DNA of 64,000 nt. It comes from Devosia sp. 67-54 (GTDB lineage Bacteria > Pseudomonadota > Alphaproteobacteria > Rhizobiales > Devosiaceae). Under the pieces are notes generated by a model, which had not been told where the DNA came from, did not search any database, and was given only the letters and a program-made list of their open reading frames with translations. The stretch spans positions 558,001 to 622,000 of the forward strand of contig NZ_MKVA01000005.1 of NCBI RefSeq assembly GCF_001899075.1. The letters run 5' to 3'. The translations under genes were made by a program, and so were the position numbers. Shown here piece by piece: positions 16,300 through 23,625 of the stretch (position 1 is its first letter; every line of letters begins with the position of its first letter).

Positions 16300-18861
16300 A
16301 TGATCAAGAAGCTCCTGGCGGCCGCGCTTGTCGCGCTGGTGTCGCTCACTCCGGCCATTGGCGCCCAGGCGACCTATTCGACCCCGACCACCGGGCCGAT
16401 GAGCTTCGGCACGTTCGTGTCGAGCTATCTCAACCCGGCGCTGACGGCGATCCTGACCAACAATTCGGGCACCACGGCGCCGGCGGTGACGGGCCAGCCG
16501 GGAACGTACCAATGGTGGGTCGATACCTCGAGCTCGCCGCGGCTGCTGAAGATCTATGACGGCAGCCAGTGGCTGACCCTCGCCTCGATCGACGCCACGG
16601 GGCACGTGCTGACCGTCAACTCGTCGGCGCTCAGCGGCCTGGGCAGCAATGTCCTCAGCTGGTTGCAGACGCCATCCTCCGCAAATTTGCGGAGTGCGCT
16701 GACCGACGAGACGGGCAGCGGCGCTGCCGTGTTCGCCACCTCGCCGACGCTGACCACGCCCGACCTCGGCACACCCTCGGCGGCGACGCTGACCAATGCC
16801 ACCGGCCTGCCGATCGCGAGCGGCATCAGCGGGCTCGGCACCGGCGTTGCGACGGCGCTGGCGACACCGTCGAGCGCCAATGTCGCCGCTGCCGTTACCG
16901 ACGAGACGGGCACGGGCGCGCTGGTGTTCGGCACGGCGCCGACCATCACGCTGGGCAATGCCACAGGCCTGCCGATCAGCACCGGCGTGAGCGGGCTCGG
17001 CAGCGGCGTTGCGACCTGGCTCGCAACGCCCAATTCCGCAAATTTGCGGAGTGCGCTGACCGACGAGACGGGCAGCGGGGCGGCGGTATTCGCCACCTCG
17101 CCGAGCCTCACCACGCCCAACCTCGGCACGCCCTCGGCGGCGACGCTGACCAATGCGACGGGACTGCCGGTTGCGACCGGCATCAGCGGGCTCGGCACCG
17201 GCGTGGCCACCGCGCTGGCGACGCCGTCGAGCGCCAATGTCGCCGCGGCCGTTACCGACGAGACCGGCACGGGCGCGCTGGTGTTCGGCACCTCGCCGGC
17301 GCTCACGACGCCGAACCTCGGCACGCCATCGGCGGCGACGCTGACCAATGCCACCGGACTGCCGCTGGGCAGTGGCGTCACCGGCACCCTGCCGCTCGCC
17401 AATGGCGGCACGGGGCAGGCCTCGGCGGCGGCAGCGCGCGGCGCGTCCGGCCTCAACATCGACCAGGCGACGACGCACGGCGACAGCGACTACACGATCG
17501 CCGCCACCGACCGGTCGGTCATCACCTCGGCCAGCCTGACGGCGGCGCGGACCTGGACGCTGCCGGCCGCGAATTCGGTCAATGCCGGCCAGCACCTGGT
17601 GGTCGCCGACATGGCCGGCGGCATCAACGGCAGCAACACCCTGACGCTGCAGCGCGCCGGATCGGACACCATCAACGGCAGCGCCAGTGCCGTGCTCGGC
17701 AGCCAGTACGCCTATGCCGACCTGATCTCGGACGGGGTCAGCAAGTGGACCTATCCGCTCGCCGGCGGCGGCGGAGGCGGCAGCGGCACGGTGACCAGCG
17801 TCACCTGCGGCACGGGCCTCACCGGCGGCACGATCACCACCTCGGGCACCTGCAATGTCGACCTCGGCAGCACGGTGCAGGCCTACAATGCCACGTTGGC
17901 CAACATCGCCGCCGATCCCTCGATCCTCGCGGCGCAGCAGATCGCCCGCAATGGATCGTTCGCCATCGCGCAGCGCTCGCTGCCGGTCACCACGGACAAC
18001 GCTTATTCGCTGGATGGCTGGCGGCTCGAGGAGGAGAACGCCAACGGCGCGTCGGTATCGCAGGACACCGCGGACGTGCCGGTCGGGGCGGGGTACGCGG
18101 CCAAAATCACGGTCGGGTCGGGCAACAACGGCAAGTTCGGCTTGTTCTCGCCGATCGAGAACAAGGACATGCTCAAGCTGAGGGGCGGCAAGGCCAGCCT
18201 GCTGATGCCGCTCAAGGCGACCTCGGGCCTGCTCGACAGCGGCAGCCACATCTGCATCGCCCTCCTGCAATGGACGGGGACCGCGGACAGCGTCGCGGCG
18301 GACCCGATCTCGAGCTGGGGTGCCGCCGGCACCAACCCGACGCTGATCACCAACTGGAGTTACGCCGGCTACAGCTGCAACCTCGGCACCACGTCGTGGG
18401 CCGACTACAAGCTCGAAAACGTCTCGATCTCTTCCTCGGCCACCAACATTGGAGTCATGGCCTGGAGCGACGACCGGAGCACAACCGCGAGCACGGACAT
18501 CCTCAGAATTGGGGGATATGTGACTCTCACCCAAGGCGTCGCGGCAGCACCCGCAATAGTACTGCCGATTGAAGCAGAGCGCGTTCGCTGCCTTTGGTAC
18601 TACCAGACCTACAATGATGGGTTCATATTCTCGGGCAACGTCACGAGCGGCACGTATCAATACTCGCTAGCGTGGTTGTTTCCGCTCCGCACGAGCCCGT
18701 CGGTTACGTTAAGCGACCTTGCCAACAATGGTTTTCCGGCATCGGCGCCGACCATCAATGCGGCCACGCCCACGCAACTCCGGGTGCAGAAAGTCTCAAG
18801 CGGCACCACGACTGGTGCGATCTTCTTCTTCGGCATCCCCGCCGTCGACGCCGATCTGTAG
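16300..18861 (+). CDS. Main tail-fibre protein carrying the expressed C-terminal cassette
   Basis: An 853-residue fibre in five parts. Residues 1-23 look like a Sec signal peptide (MIKKLLAAALVALV...IGAQA), odd for a fibre. Residues 24-100 form a start domain with YQWWVDTSSSPRLLKIYDG. Residues 105-375 hold four repeats of the type SGLGxGVATxLATPxSANxxxAxTDETGxGAxVF plus LTTPNLGTPSAATLTNATGLP, shaft-like beta units. Residues 385-740 are a beta-rich body (DQATTHGDSDYTIAATDRSVITSASL, QIARNGSFAIAQRSLP). From 18524 (VTLTQGVAAAPAIVLP) to the DADL stop is the expressed copy of an exchangeable module; seven silent copies follow. The module is probably the receptor-binding tip. Confidence 0.9.
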   Translation: MIKKLLAAALVALVSLTPAIGAQATYSTPTTGPMSFGTFVSSYLNPALTAILTNNSGTTAPAVTGQPGTYQWWVDTSSSPRLLKIYDGSQWLTLASIDATGHVLTVNSSALSGLGSNVLSWLQTPSSANLRSALTDETGSGAAVFATSPTLTTPDLGTPSAATLTNATGLPIASGISGLGTGVATALATPSSANVAAAVTDETGTGALVFGTAPTITLGNATGLPISTGVSGLGSGVATWLATPNSANLRSALTDETGSGAAVFATSPSLTTPNLGTPSAATLTNATGLPVATGISGLGTGVATALATPSSANVAAAVTDETGTGALVFGTSPALTTPNLGTPSAATLTNATGLPLGSGVTGTLPLANGGTGQASAAAARGASGLNIDQATTHGDSDYTIAATDRSVITSASLTAARTWTLPAANSVNAGQHLVVADMAGGINGSNTLTLQRAGSDTINGSASAVLGSQYAYADLISDGVSKWTYPLAGGGGGGSGTVTSVTCGTGLTGGTITTSGTCNVDLGSTVQAYNATLANIAADPSILAAQQIARNGSFAIAQRSLPVTTDNAYSLDGWRLEEENANGASVSQDTADVPVGAGYAAKITVGSGNNGKFGLFSPIENKDMLKLRGGKASLLMPLKATSGLLDSGSHICIALLQWTGTADSVAADPISSWGAAGTNPTLITNWSYAGYSCNLGTTSWADYKLENVSISSSATNIGVMAWSDDRSTTASTDILRIGGYVTLTQGVAAAPAIVLPIEAERVRCLWYYQTYNDGFIFSGNVTSGTYQYSLAWLFPLRTSPSVTLSDLANNGFPASAPTINAATPTQLRVQKVSSGTTTGAIFFFGIPAVDADL
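16677..16694. repeat. 18-base perfect palindrome within the fibre gene (first copy)
   Basis: CTCCGCAAATTTGCGGAG, in the codons for SSANLRS of the first shaft repeat. A 16-base core of the same palindrome recurs at 17035-17050, and a one-base variant lies at 6142-6161 after the capsid gene. Sister repeats 2 and 4 encode SANVAAA instead and lack it. Confidence 0.75.
17035..17050. repeat. 16-base perfect palindrome within the fibre gene (second copy)
   Basis: TCCGCAAATTTGCGGA, in the codons for NSANLRS of the third shaft repeat. See the copy at 16677-16694. Confidence 0.75.
18524..18540 (+). repeat. Junction repeat 0 (in the expressed fibre)
   Basis: CTCTCACCCAAGGCGTC, translated as L-T-Q-G-V. 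It marks where the shared fibre body ends and the exchangeable tip begins. Confidence 0.8.
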
Positions 18862-19253
18862 CTCGCACCCAAGGCGCGAGCGTCCCTCCGGGCATCATTC
18901 TCCCCGTCAGCGAGGAATGGGAGCGTTGCAACCGGCTATATAGAACAGGCTCCAAGCTTGTCGCGCCAGTGACGGCTACCAGCGATGGCGGCGGAAACTT
19001 CCGGTCGTATGCCCTGGCTACGTTCCCTCCGATGCGCACCACTCCGTCTGTGTCCATCAGATCGAGCGTTGCCGGAACGGCCGGCAAGGTCACGGTGAAT
19101 GCCAAAGCATCTGTTTATGGCGGCACTCCTGCCGACAGCTCGGGAGGAAGCGTGGCCGATGATGTGACGATTTCCAGTTTTACCATCATCGGCGTGCACA
19201 GCTCGAACACCCAATACACGAGCGCCGACTATGCAGCGGACTCGGACCTGTAG
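18861..19253 (+). other. Silent tail-fibre tip cassette 1 (plus strand)
   Basis: A 130-residue open segment with no start or RBS of its own, opening in the repeat with ARTQGASVPPGIILP and EEWERCNRLY, then PPMRTTPSVSI in the middle, and ending AADSDL-stop at 19251-19253. The first base is the last base of the stop codon of the expressed module. It would be expressed only if joined to the fibre body at the repeat (CACCCAAGG at 18866-18874). The body is beta-rich and unlike the other cassettes, as expected for alternative receptor-binding tips. Confidence 0.8.
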
Positions 19254-19598
19254 GCTCTCACCCAAGGTGCGAACGGCGCGCAGGGGATAGTCCTCGCTGT
19301 TGAGCAGGAACTACGTCGAGCGCAGCGCTACTACGAACGCACCGGCGCCTATCGGAATACCTTTAACGTGGTCAACACCGGCAACGGGTATCCGGCCAAT
19401 TTCAGCATCCCCTTCATGGTGGCGAAGCGCACCATTCCCACGATGAGCTCCAGCGGCGCAAGTTCAGCTTTTAGCCCGGTCGGCTTTGACGTGACGACAG
19501 TTTTCGGCACCCTCTACGGTGCCGCACAGAACGCCTCCGGAAGTAGCTCCACATCGTACATCTACCTGGACAGTGCGATTGCGGACGCAGACTTGTAG
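19254..19598 (+). other. Silent tail-fibre tip cassette 2 (plus strand)
   Basis: A 114-residue open segment directly after the stop of cassette 1. It opens ALTQGANGAQGIVLAV with ELRRAQRYYERTG, has KRTIPTM at the place of the usual MRTxP element, and ends IADADL-stop. The repeat here is CTCTCACCCAAGGTGCG (core 19259-19267), closest to the repeat in the expressed fibre, which also reads L-T-Q-G. No start codon or RBS precedes it. Confidence 0.8.
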
Positions 19599-19972
19599 CT
19601 CGCACCCAAGGCGTAGCCGCGGAGACGGCGGTCGTTCTGCCCTACGCCGAGGAGCTGGGTCGAGCGCTTCGCTATCTCTACGTCTCAGGGGCGGGGACCG
19701 CCTTCTTCGGCCAGGTTTACACCACGACGCTCGCCGACGTTGCGGTTCCCATGCCGGTGCCGATGCGCACCGTGCCGGCCTTTTCCGCGCTTGGACTGGG
19801 CCAGATCGAAAATGGCGGCGGGTCGGGCGTCAACGTGACTTCGTGGACCGGCAGCATCATGACGGCAACACAGTCGTCGGTGCGCGCTACCGTGGCGAGC
19901 GGCATCGTCAGCGGCGACGCTACGAACACCTACGGAGCCGGCCCTGCCTTCAAATTCGACGCCGATCTCTAG
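19598..19972 (+). other. Silent tail-fibre tip cassette 3 (plus strand)
   Basis: A 124-residue open segment opening ARTQGVAAETAVVLPYAEEL with GRALRYLYVSG, then VPMRTVPAF, a Gly-rich loop (ENGGGSGVNV), and FDADL-stop at 19970-19972. The repeat core is at 19603-19611. No clear repeat follows its stop, so it ends the plus-strand run; the tail-chaperone-like gene starts 28 bases later. Confidence 0.8.
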
Positions 19973-20000
19973 GCGTCACTGACCACCAAGAGGACACCAT

Positions 20001-20492
20001 ATGATCAGACGCATCCTGGCGAGCGCGCTGCTGCTGCTCGCGCTTATCTGGCCCGCCTTCGCCGACCAGGTGATCGTCCACGGCTACACCGAGAATGGGG
20101 CGATCGACGCCACCATCGACGGGCAGCGGATGACGGTCCCCGACGACATGGCCAACCGGCACCGGCAGATGATCGCGGCCTGGGAGGCGGACGGCAACAC
20201 AATCCTGCCTTACGTTCCGCCGGCGCCGTCGACCGATCCGAAGGACTATCCGCTCACCCGCGTCCAGTTCATGGCGATGCTCGACATCGCCGGTCTGCTG
20301 ACCACGGCGGAGACGCAGATCGATGCCATCAGCGACCCCGTGCAGCGGGCCATCGCGCGGTCGCGGTTCGAGAACGTGCAGACGTTCAATCGCGACGATC
20401 CGCTGCTGGTGCAGCTGGCCGCGAGCGCCGGGCTCACGAGCGAGCAGGTCGATCAATACTGGATGCAGGCCAAGGACTTACCGGCCAACTGA
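20001..20492 (+). CDS. Phage tail-region protein with signal peptide, function unknown
   Basis: A 163-residue protein with AAGAGG upstream of ATG 20001. Residues 1-21 (MIRRILASALLLLALIWPAFA) look like a cleavable signal peptide, as in the two fibre genes around it. The middle has DGQRMTVPDDMANRHRQMIAAWEADGNTILPYVPPAPS, and the C-terminal 100 residues are helical (DYPLTRVQFMAMLDIAGL, ENVQTFNRDDPLLVQLAASAGLTSEQVDQYW). The N-terminal EADGNTI-PYVPP part resembles small proteins that follow fibre genes and assist fibre assembly, but I cannot assign a family. It interrupts the cassette array between plus and minus runs. Confidence 0.75.
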   Translation: MIRRILASALLLLALIWPAFADQVIVHGYTENGAIDATIDGQRMTVPDDMANRHRQMIAAWEADGNTILPYVPPAPSTDPKDYPLTRVQFMAMLDIAGLLTTAETQIDAISDPVQRAIARSRFENVQTFNRDDPLLVQLAASAGLTSEQVDQYWMQAKDLPAN

Positions 20493-20512
20493 TGCGCCCG
20501 GTGGTGGGAGAG

Positions 20513-20529
20513 TCTTTGGGTGCGAGCTA
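20513..20529 (-). repeat. Decayed junction repeat after silent cassette 4
   Basis: Read on minus: TAGCTCGCACCCAAAGA, one base off the core (CAAAG for CAAGG). It overlaps the stop of cassette 4 as in intact junctions, but no tip module follows it. It marks a lost or truncated neighbour. Confidence 0.7.
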
Positions 20530-20880
20530 CAAGTCGGCATCGATGGCGATCTTGCCAGTCTCCCACGTGTAGGCGGAGCCCTGAACGATCCCGCTGGTGG
20601 TAAACAGCAACGCCCCATCGTTAAGCGTGCTCTGACGCTTGGAGATTGTCCCGGCGCTGACTGAACTGTTTTGGCCGAGAAGTATCCCCGTCACCAGCGT
20701 GATGAGAGACCAGGCTGCCAAGCGCTTCGGGGCGACCGAAATAGCTCCGGTTGCAAGGGTGGTCGAGAACCCCGACACAGTGGCATTCTCGAATGTCTCG
20801 TAGAACCAAAGGGCACGCCGACGCTCATCGGACGCAGGCAGCATCAGCGGCGCAGCGATTGAGGCGCCTTGGGTGCGAGC
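20527..20880 (-). other. Silent tail-fibre tip cassette 4 (minus strand)
   Basis: A 117-residue open segment read leftward. It opens ARTQGASIAAPLMLPASDE with RRRALWFYETF and ends AIDADL-stop. The middle has APKRLAAW in place of the PMRTxP element, so it is the most divergent copy. The opening residues and WFYETFENA resemble WYYQTYNDG of the expressed module, which suggests these two are sister tips. Repeat core at 20867-20875. No start or RBS of its own. Confidence 0.8.
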
Positions 20881-21221
20881 TAGAGGTCGGCGTCCAACAC
20901 CACAAGATCGTCCGCCGTATTTGCGTAGAATGTGCATGCGGCAGTCGCCGAAGGCAGTGCGCGGAGCGTCACCCCAGCGATAGATGTGGACCACACTGAA
21001 GGTTGGCCGATGTTTGTGACGCCCCAGGTTCCGGCGACTGACGCACTGGGCGGTATCCGCATCGTGGAAAAAATCCAGGTTGTATCGACCGCCGACCCGG
21101 CGCCCCCGTAGCCACTCCACAAGAGGTTGCTCAGCACGCGATAGTAGCGCTGCGCCTGAGAAAGCTCAGCGACGACCGGAAAGACAATAGCACTCGGCGC
21201 CACCGCGCCTTGGGTGCGAGC
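20880..21221 (-). other. Silent tail-fibre tip cassette 5 (minus strand)
   Basis: A 113-residue open segment read leftward, opening ARTQGAVAPSAIVFPVVAEL with SQAQRYYRVLSN, then STMRIPPSASV, and ending VVLDADL-stop. Its stop shares a base with the start of the repeat of cassette 4. The repeat core is at 21208-21216. A long Gly/Ser-rich beta body fills the middle. No start codon with RBS is seen at the junction. Confidence 0.8.
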
Positions 21222-21556
21222 TAGAGGTCGCTGTCGGCCCCGAGACTGGTCAGCGCGACAAATTGCGTCGTTCCCCCGGCCGCAGCATAGATTGCGGTGG
21301 CAGCGGTATTGGCCGCCTCGACGACGACGGCGCCCGATCCGCCTCCCTCAATCCCGTATGAGCCGGTCACTGACGGGGTCGCTCGCATCGGCACGGGCCA
21401 GGGCAAGATCAGGAAGCGCGATGTGTCCGCCGCGCTGCGCGGAAACATGCGCAGGTTGCCGCTCGGCAGCAGGTAGTAATAGCGCAGCGCAGCCATCCGC
21501 TCCGCTGCCGAGGATAGAATGATGCCCGCGGCGGCACTTGCGCCTTGGGTGCGAGC
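21221..21556 (-). other. Silent tail-fibre tip cassette 6 (minus strand)
   Basis: A 111-residue open segment read leftward, opening ARTQGASAAAGIILSSAAER with MAALRYYYLLPSG, then VPMRATPSVTGSYGIEGGG, and ending LGADSDL-stop. Repeat core at 21543-21551. Upstream of it on minus is a short frame ending SGAFSVAN-stop whose TAG overlaps this repeat, the usual sign of a preceding module (separate entry). Confidence 0.8.
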
Positions 21557-21600
21557 TAATTTGCCACCGAGAAAGCTCCGCTGTAAGCATTCGACGAAAT
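21556..21600 (-). pseudogene. 3' remnant of a lost tip cassette
   Basis: On minus, SSNAYSGAFSVAN ends in a TAG that overlaps the junction repeat of cassette 6 exactly as intact modules do. The frame further upstream is overlain by the plus-strand membrane-protein gene and has no tip features, so only about 13 codons seem left. Short, hence moderate confidence. Confidence 0.45.
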
Positions 21601-21871
21601 GGAATTTTTTGCCGAATTGCTCAAGACGATGCTCACTGCCTTTTTCGGCGTGTTGAACCTGCCCACGTTGGCGGCCCTCTGGGCGGTGTCCATCCCGGTC
21701 AGCCTGCTGTGCCTGCACTGGCACGCGGTTGACGTGGGCCGGATCGCGCGGTCGGCGCCGCCGAGGTTTCGCGATTTGCCTGGCGCGCTGGTGATCGTGT
21801 TCCTGACCGGGCCACTTCTTGCGACCGTCCTGCTGCTCAGCATCGTCTGGCGTGGGCCCGATGCGTACTGA
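21599..21871 (+). CDS. Small membrane protein beside the acyltransferase
   Basis: A 90-residue protein on the strand opposite to the neighbouring cassettes. Two hydrophobic helices are visible, about residues 19-40 (LPTLAALWAVSIPVSLLCLHW) and 63-84 (ALVIVFLTGPLLATVLLLSIVW). Its end overlaps the acyltransferase start by 11 bases, so the two are probably co-expressed. The RBS before ATG 21599 is weak. It may assist membrane acyl transfer or be a separate prophage surface factor; I recognise no family. Confidence 0.6.
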   Translation: MEFFAELLKTMLTAFFGVLNLPTLAALWAVSIPVSLLCLHWHAVDVGRIARSAPPRFRDLPGALVIVFLTGPLLATVLLLSIVWRGPDAY

Positions 21872-22946
21872 GCGCGATACCGCCCTCGATGGCCTACGGG
21901 GCTGGGCGGCGATCGCGGTCTGCCTCTACCACTTCATATGGGAGCTGTTCGGAGCCCGGTTCCCAGAATTCCGCAACCTTGGGACAGCCATCTTCTGCAA
22001 CGGCCGCCTCGCGGTCTCGATCTTCTTCGTACTCACCGGCTACGTCCTGACCATCGGCTCCTGGGGCGCCGACAAGGCGGGCGTGCGGCGCCAGCTCGTG
22101 AAGCGGTACTTCCGGCTGACCATCCCCATTGTGTTCGCCGTCGGAGTGACGATGATCGCGGTCGAGCTCGGGCTCAACGATCAGATGCTCGCGGCCGGCG
22201 CCGCGATCAATCGACCCGACTGGCTTGGTAACTTCCTGCATTTTGAGCCTACTTGGGCCGGCGCATCGGAATTCGCGGTGGCCTTGGCCTATTGGCCAGT
22301 GCCGGTGGAGCTCAGCTACAACGCGTTCCTGTGGACCATGCCGTACGAGCTTCTCGGGTCATACCTGGTCCTGTTCGTGTGCCTCGCCGAACGCGTGGTG
22401 CGCGCGCCCCTGGCGCTCCTGGGCATCATGTCCGGCGCCATGCTGGCGGGTGGCGATTTCTGGGCGCTGGGAGCACCATTTGCGCTGGGAGGCTGCCTCG
22501 CAATCATGCGGCAGCAGGGGTTGCTGGCGCCGTCACACGGGTGGCTGCCCGTGGCTTTCTCCGCCATAGCGATCCTCGCCGGCGCCGCCGTTCAATGGTT
22601 GGCGCTGCCGGTATGGATGATGGTTCTGCCGGCGACGGCTGTCGTCGCGGGCGTGATATCGAGTGAGCGGATTAGCGCATGGCTGTCGACGCCCGCATCC
22701 CGGTCGGTGGGGCGTTTGTCCTATCCGATCTACCTGATGCAGTTCCCGGTGCTCATCACCCTCAGCTCGACGCTCATCGTCGGGGCGGAAAGTGGAGGGT
22801 TCCTCAACCAGATTACCGCGGTGGCGATCTCGATTGCCTCCGTGGCTGCGGTGGTGGTGCTGGCCTTGCCGTTCGTCTGGGTCGAGCGCCTGACCGCTGT
22901 TGTCGGAAAGGGACTGGACCGGGCAATGTCGCCCCGGGTCGCCTAG
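21861..22946 (+). CDS. Membrane O-acyltransferase (acyltransferase-3 family), lysogenic conversion candidate
   Basis: A 361-residue multi-pass membrane protein. It opens MRTERDTALDGLRGWAAIAVCLYHF, with the LDGLRG motif and catalytic-type histidine of the acyltransferase-3 family, followed by SIFFVLTGYVL, RYFRLTIPI and about ten hydrophobic segments, and a late SVGRLSYPIYLMQFPV motif. Members add acyl groups to O-antigen, capsule or Nod factor. Here, inside a prophage fibre array, the likely role is to alter host surface glycans and block further phages. I choose ATG 21861 over an upstream frame start because the motif follows at once. The TAG stop lies within the end of silent cassette 7 on minus. 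Confidence 0.85.
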   Translation: MRTERDTALDGLRGWAAIAVCLYHFIWELFGARFPEFRNLGTAIFCNGRLAVSIFFVLTGYVLTIGSWGADKAGVRRQLVKRYFRLTIPIVFAVGVTMIAVELGLNDQMLAAGAAINRPDWLGNFLHFEPTWAGASEFAVALAYWPVPVELSYNAFLWTMPYELLGSYLVLFVCLAERVVRAPLALLGIMSGAMLAGGDFWALGAPFALGGCLAIMRQQGLLAPSHGWLPVAFSAIAILAGAAVQWLALPVWMMVLPATAVVAGVISSERISAWLSTPASRSVGRLSYPIYLMQFPVLITLSSTLIVGAESGGFLNQITAVAISIASVAAVVVLALPFVWVERLTAVVGKGLDRAMSPRVA

Positions 22947-23275
22947 AGATCAGCGTCGTACGCATTGATGCGACTGACGATGAAGGCTGCCCCGGCGGCG
23001 GCGCTCCTGATCTGGAAGTATCCGCCGGTCGAATTTGCGGCAGCTTCATTCGTGGCCGAGGCGTTCGCCGATATTCCTGCGGCGACGGTGCTGCTAGCGG
23101 GGGTCGTCCGCATCGGCGTCGGGAAGTTGAACATCGCCGAAAAGTCTTGCGTTGCTGCGGTCGCCACCGCCTGAACAGCGAGAACGATTGACTGGTAGTA
23201 CCGTCTCGCCCTCTCGCCCTCCGCCGCAATCGGCAAAATGATAGCGGAGGGGCTCGCTGCGCCTTGGGTGCGAGC
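22943..23275 (-). other. Silent tail-fibre tip cassette 7 (minus strand)
   Basis: A 110-residue open segment read leftward, opening ARTQGAASPSAIILPIAAEG with ERARRYYQSIVL, then TPMRTTPASSTVAAGI, and ending AYDADL-stop. Repeat core at 23262-23270, preceded on minus by GAGGCT rather than the usual TAGCT, so no module ends just before it. It lies apart from the other minus cassettes, on the far side of the acyltransferase gene, and its stop overlaps that gene's stop on the other strand. Confidence 0.8.
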
Positions 23276-23333
23276 CTCGCGGTGTCGCTTCCGCCCTTAT
23301 CCGCAACACGCGTGTGCTCCAGTGAGGTGCTCC

Positions 23334-23597
23334 ATGCCGGCAGCAAGCTATGGCCCATCGGTTCCGGTACTCAGCGCCGATGGGCAGTGCACCGGGTTTC
23401 CCGATAGCCTCGGACCGTGGGACTGGCACCAATGCTGCGTGCAGCATGATGCCGGCGGAACGGACGGGCAGCTGCTCGACTGCGTAGCGTCGAGCGTGCC
23501 CGGGTGGGCCGAGGTGATCGTCGTCCTCTGCATCGCGCTGATGGTGCTGCTGCGGCCGATCTACACCTGGCTGCAGCAGCACCACATCGTGAAATAA
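23334..23597 (+). CDS. Small CCxxHD membrane protein, phospholipase-A2-like motif
   Basis: An 87-residue protein starting at ATG 23334 after GAGGTGC. The N-terminal half is soluble with GPWDWHQCCVQHDAGG (C34, C35, H38, D39) and a further C50; the C-terminal half is a membrane helix (residues 59-75, VIVVLCIALMVLLR). The C-C-x-x-H-D pattern resembles the active site of secreted phospholipase A2, and small phage proteins with this pattern plus one membrane helix occur in prophages of this group, but the role is not known to me. A lipase, adsorption or exclusion role is possible; none is shown. Confidence 0.65.
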   Translation: MPAASYGPSVPVLSADGQCTGFPDSLGPWDWHQCCVQHDAGGTDGQLLDCVASSVPGWAEVIVVLCIALMVLLRPIYTWLQQHHIVK

Positions 23598-23625
23598 CGT
23601 TCCACGTCATCATTGGAGACTGGCC

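Larger units (their letters stand above)
18524..23275. repeat. Tail-fibre tip cassette array with conserved junction repeats
   Basis: An array of eight fibre-tip modules: one fused to the fibre gene, three silent on plus, four silent on minus. The junction repeat core is GCTCGCACCCAAGGCGC. Plus-strand copies have CACCCAAGG at 18528, 18866, 19259 and 19603; minus-strand copies have CCTTGGGTG at 20867, 21208, 21543 and 23262, plus a decayed copy at 20514. The stop codon of a module normally overlaps the next repeat (TAGCTCGCACCC). Modules have a shared start (TQGA, a hydrophobic patch, then ExxRxxRYY), a shared PMRTxP element in the middle of most, and end DADL or DSDL. Two genes on the plus strand and one further gene interrupt it. 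Confidence 0.85.

Noticed and set aside
21599-22946. Insertion sequence carrying the acyltransferase
   Set aside because: No transposase, terminal inverted repeats or target duplication are seen around it.
18524-23275. CRISPR array
   Set aside because: The repeats are in both orientations, far apart, and translated within coding modules; spacers are 330-390 bases and code for protein.
16300-23275. Diversity-generating retroelement
   Set aside because: No reverse transcriptase gene, no template/variable repeat pair and no adenine-biased variation are visible; cassettes differ over their whole bodies.
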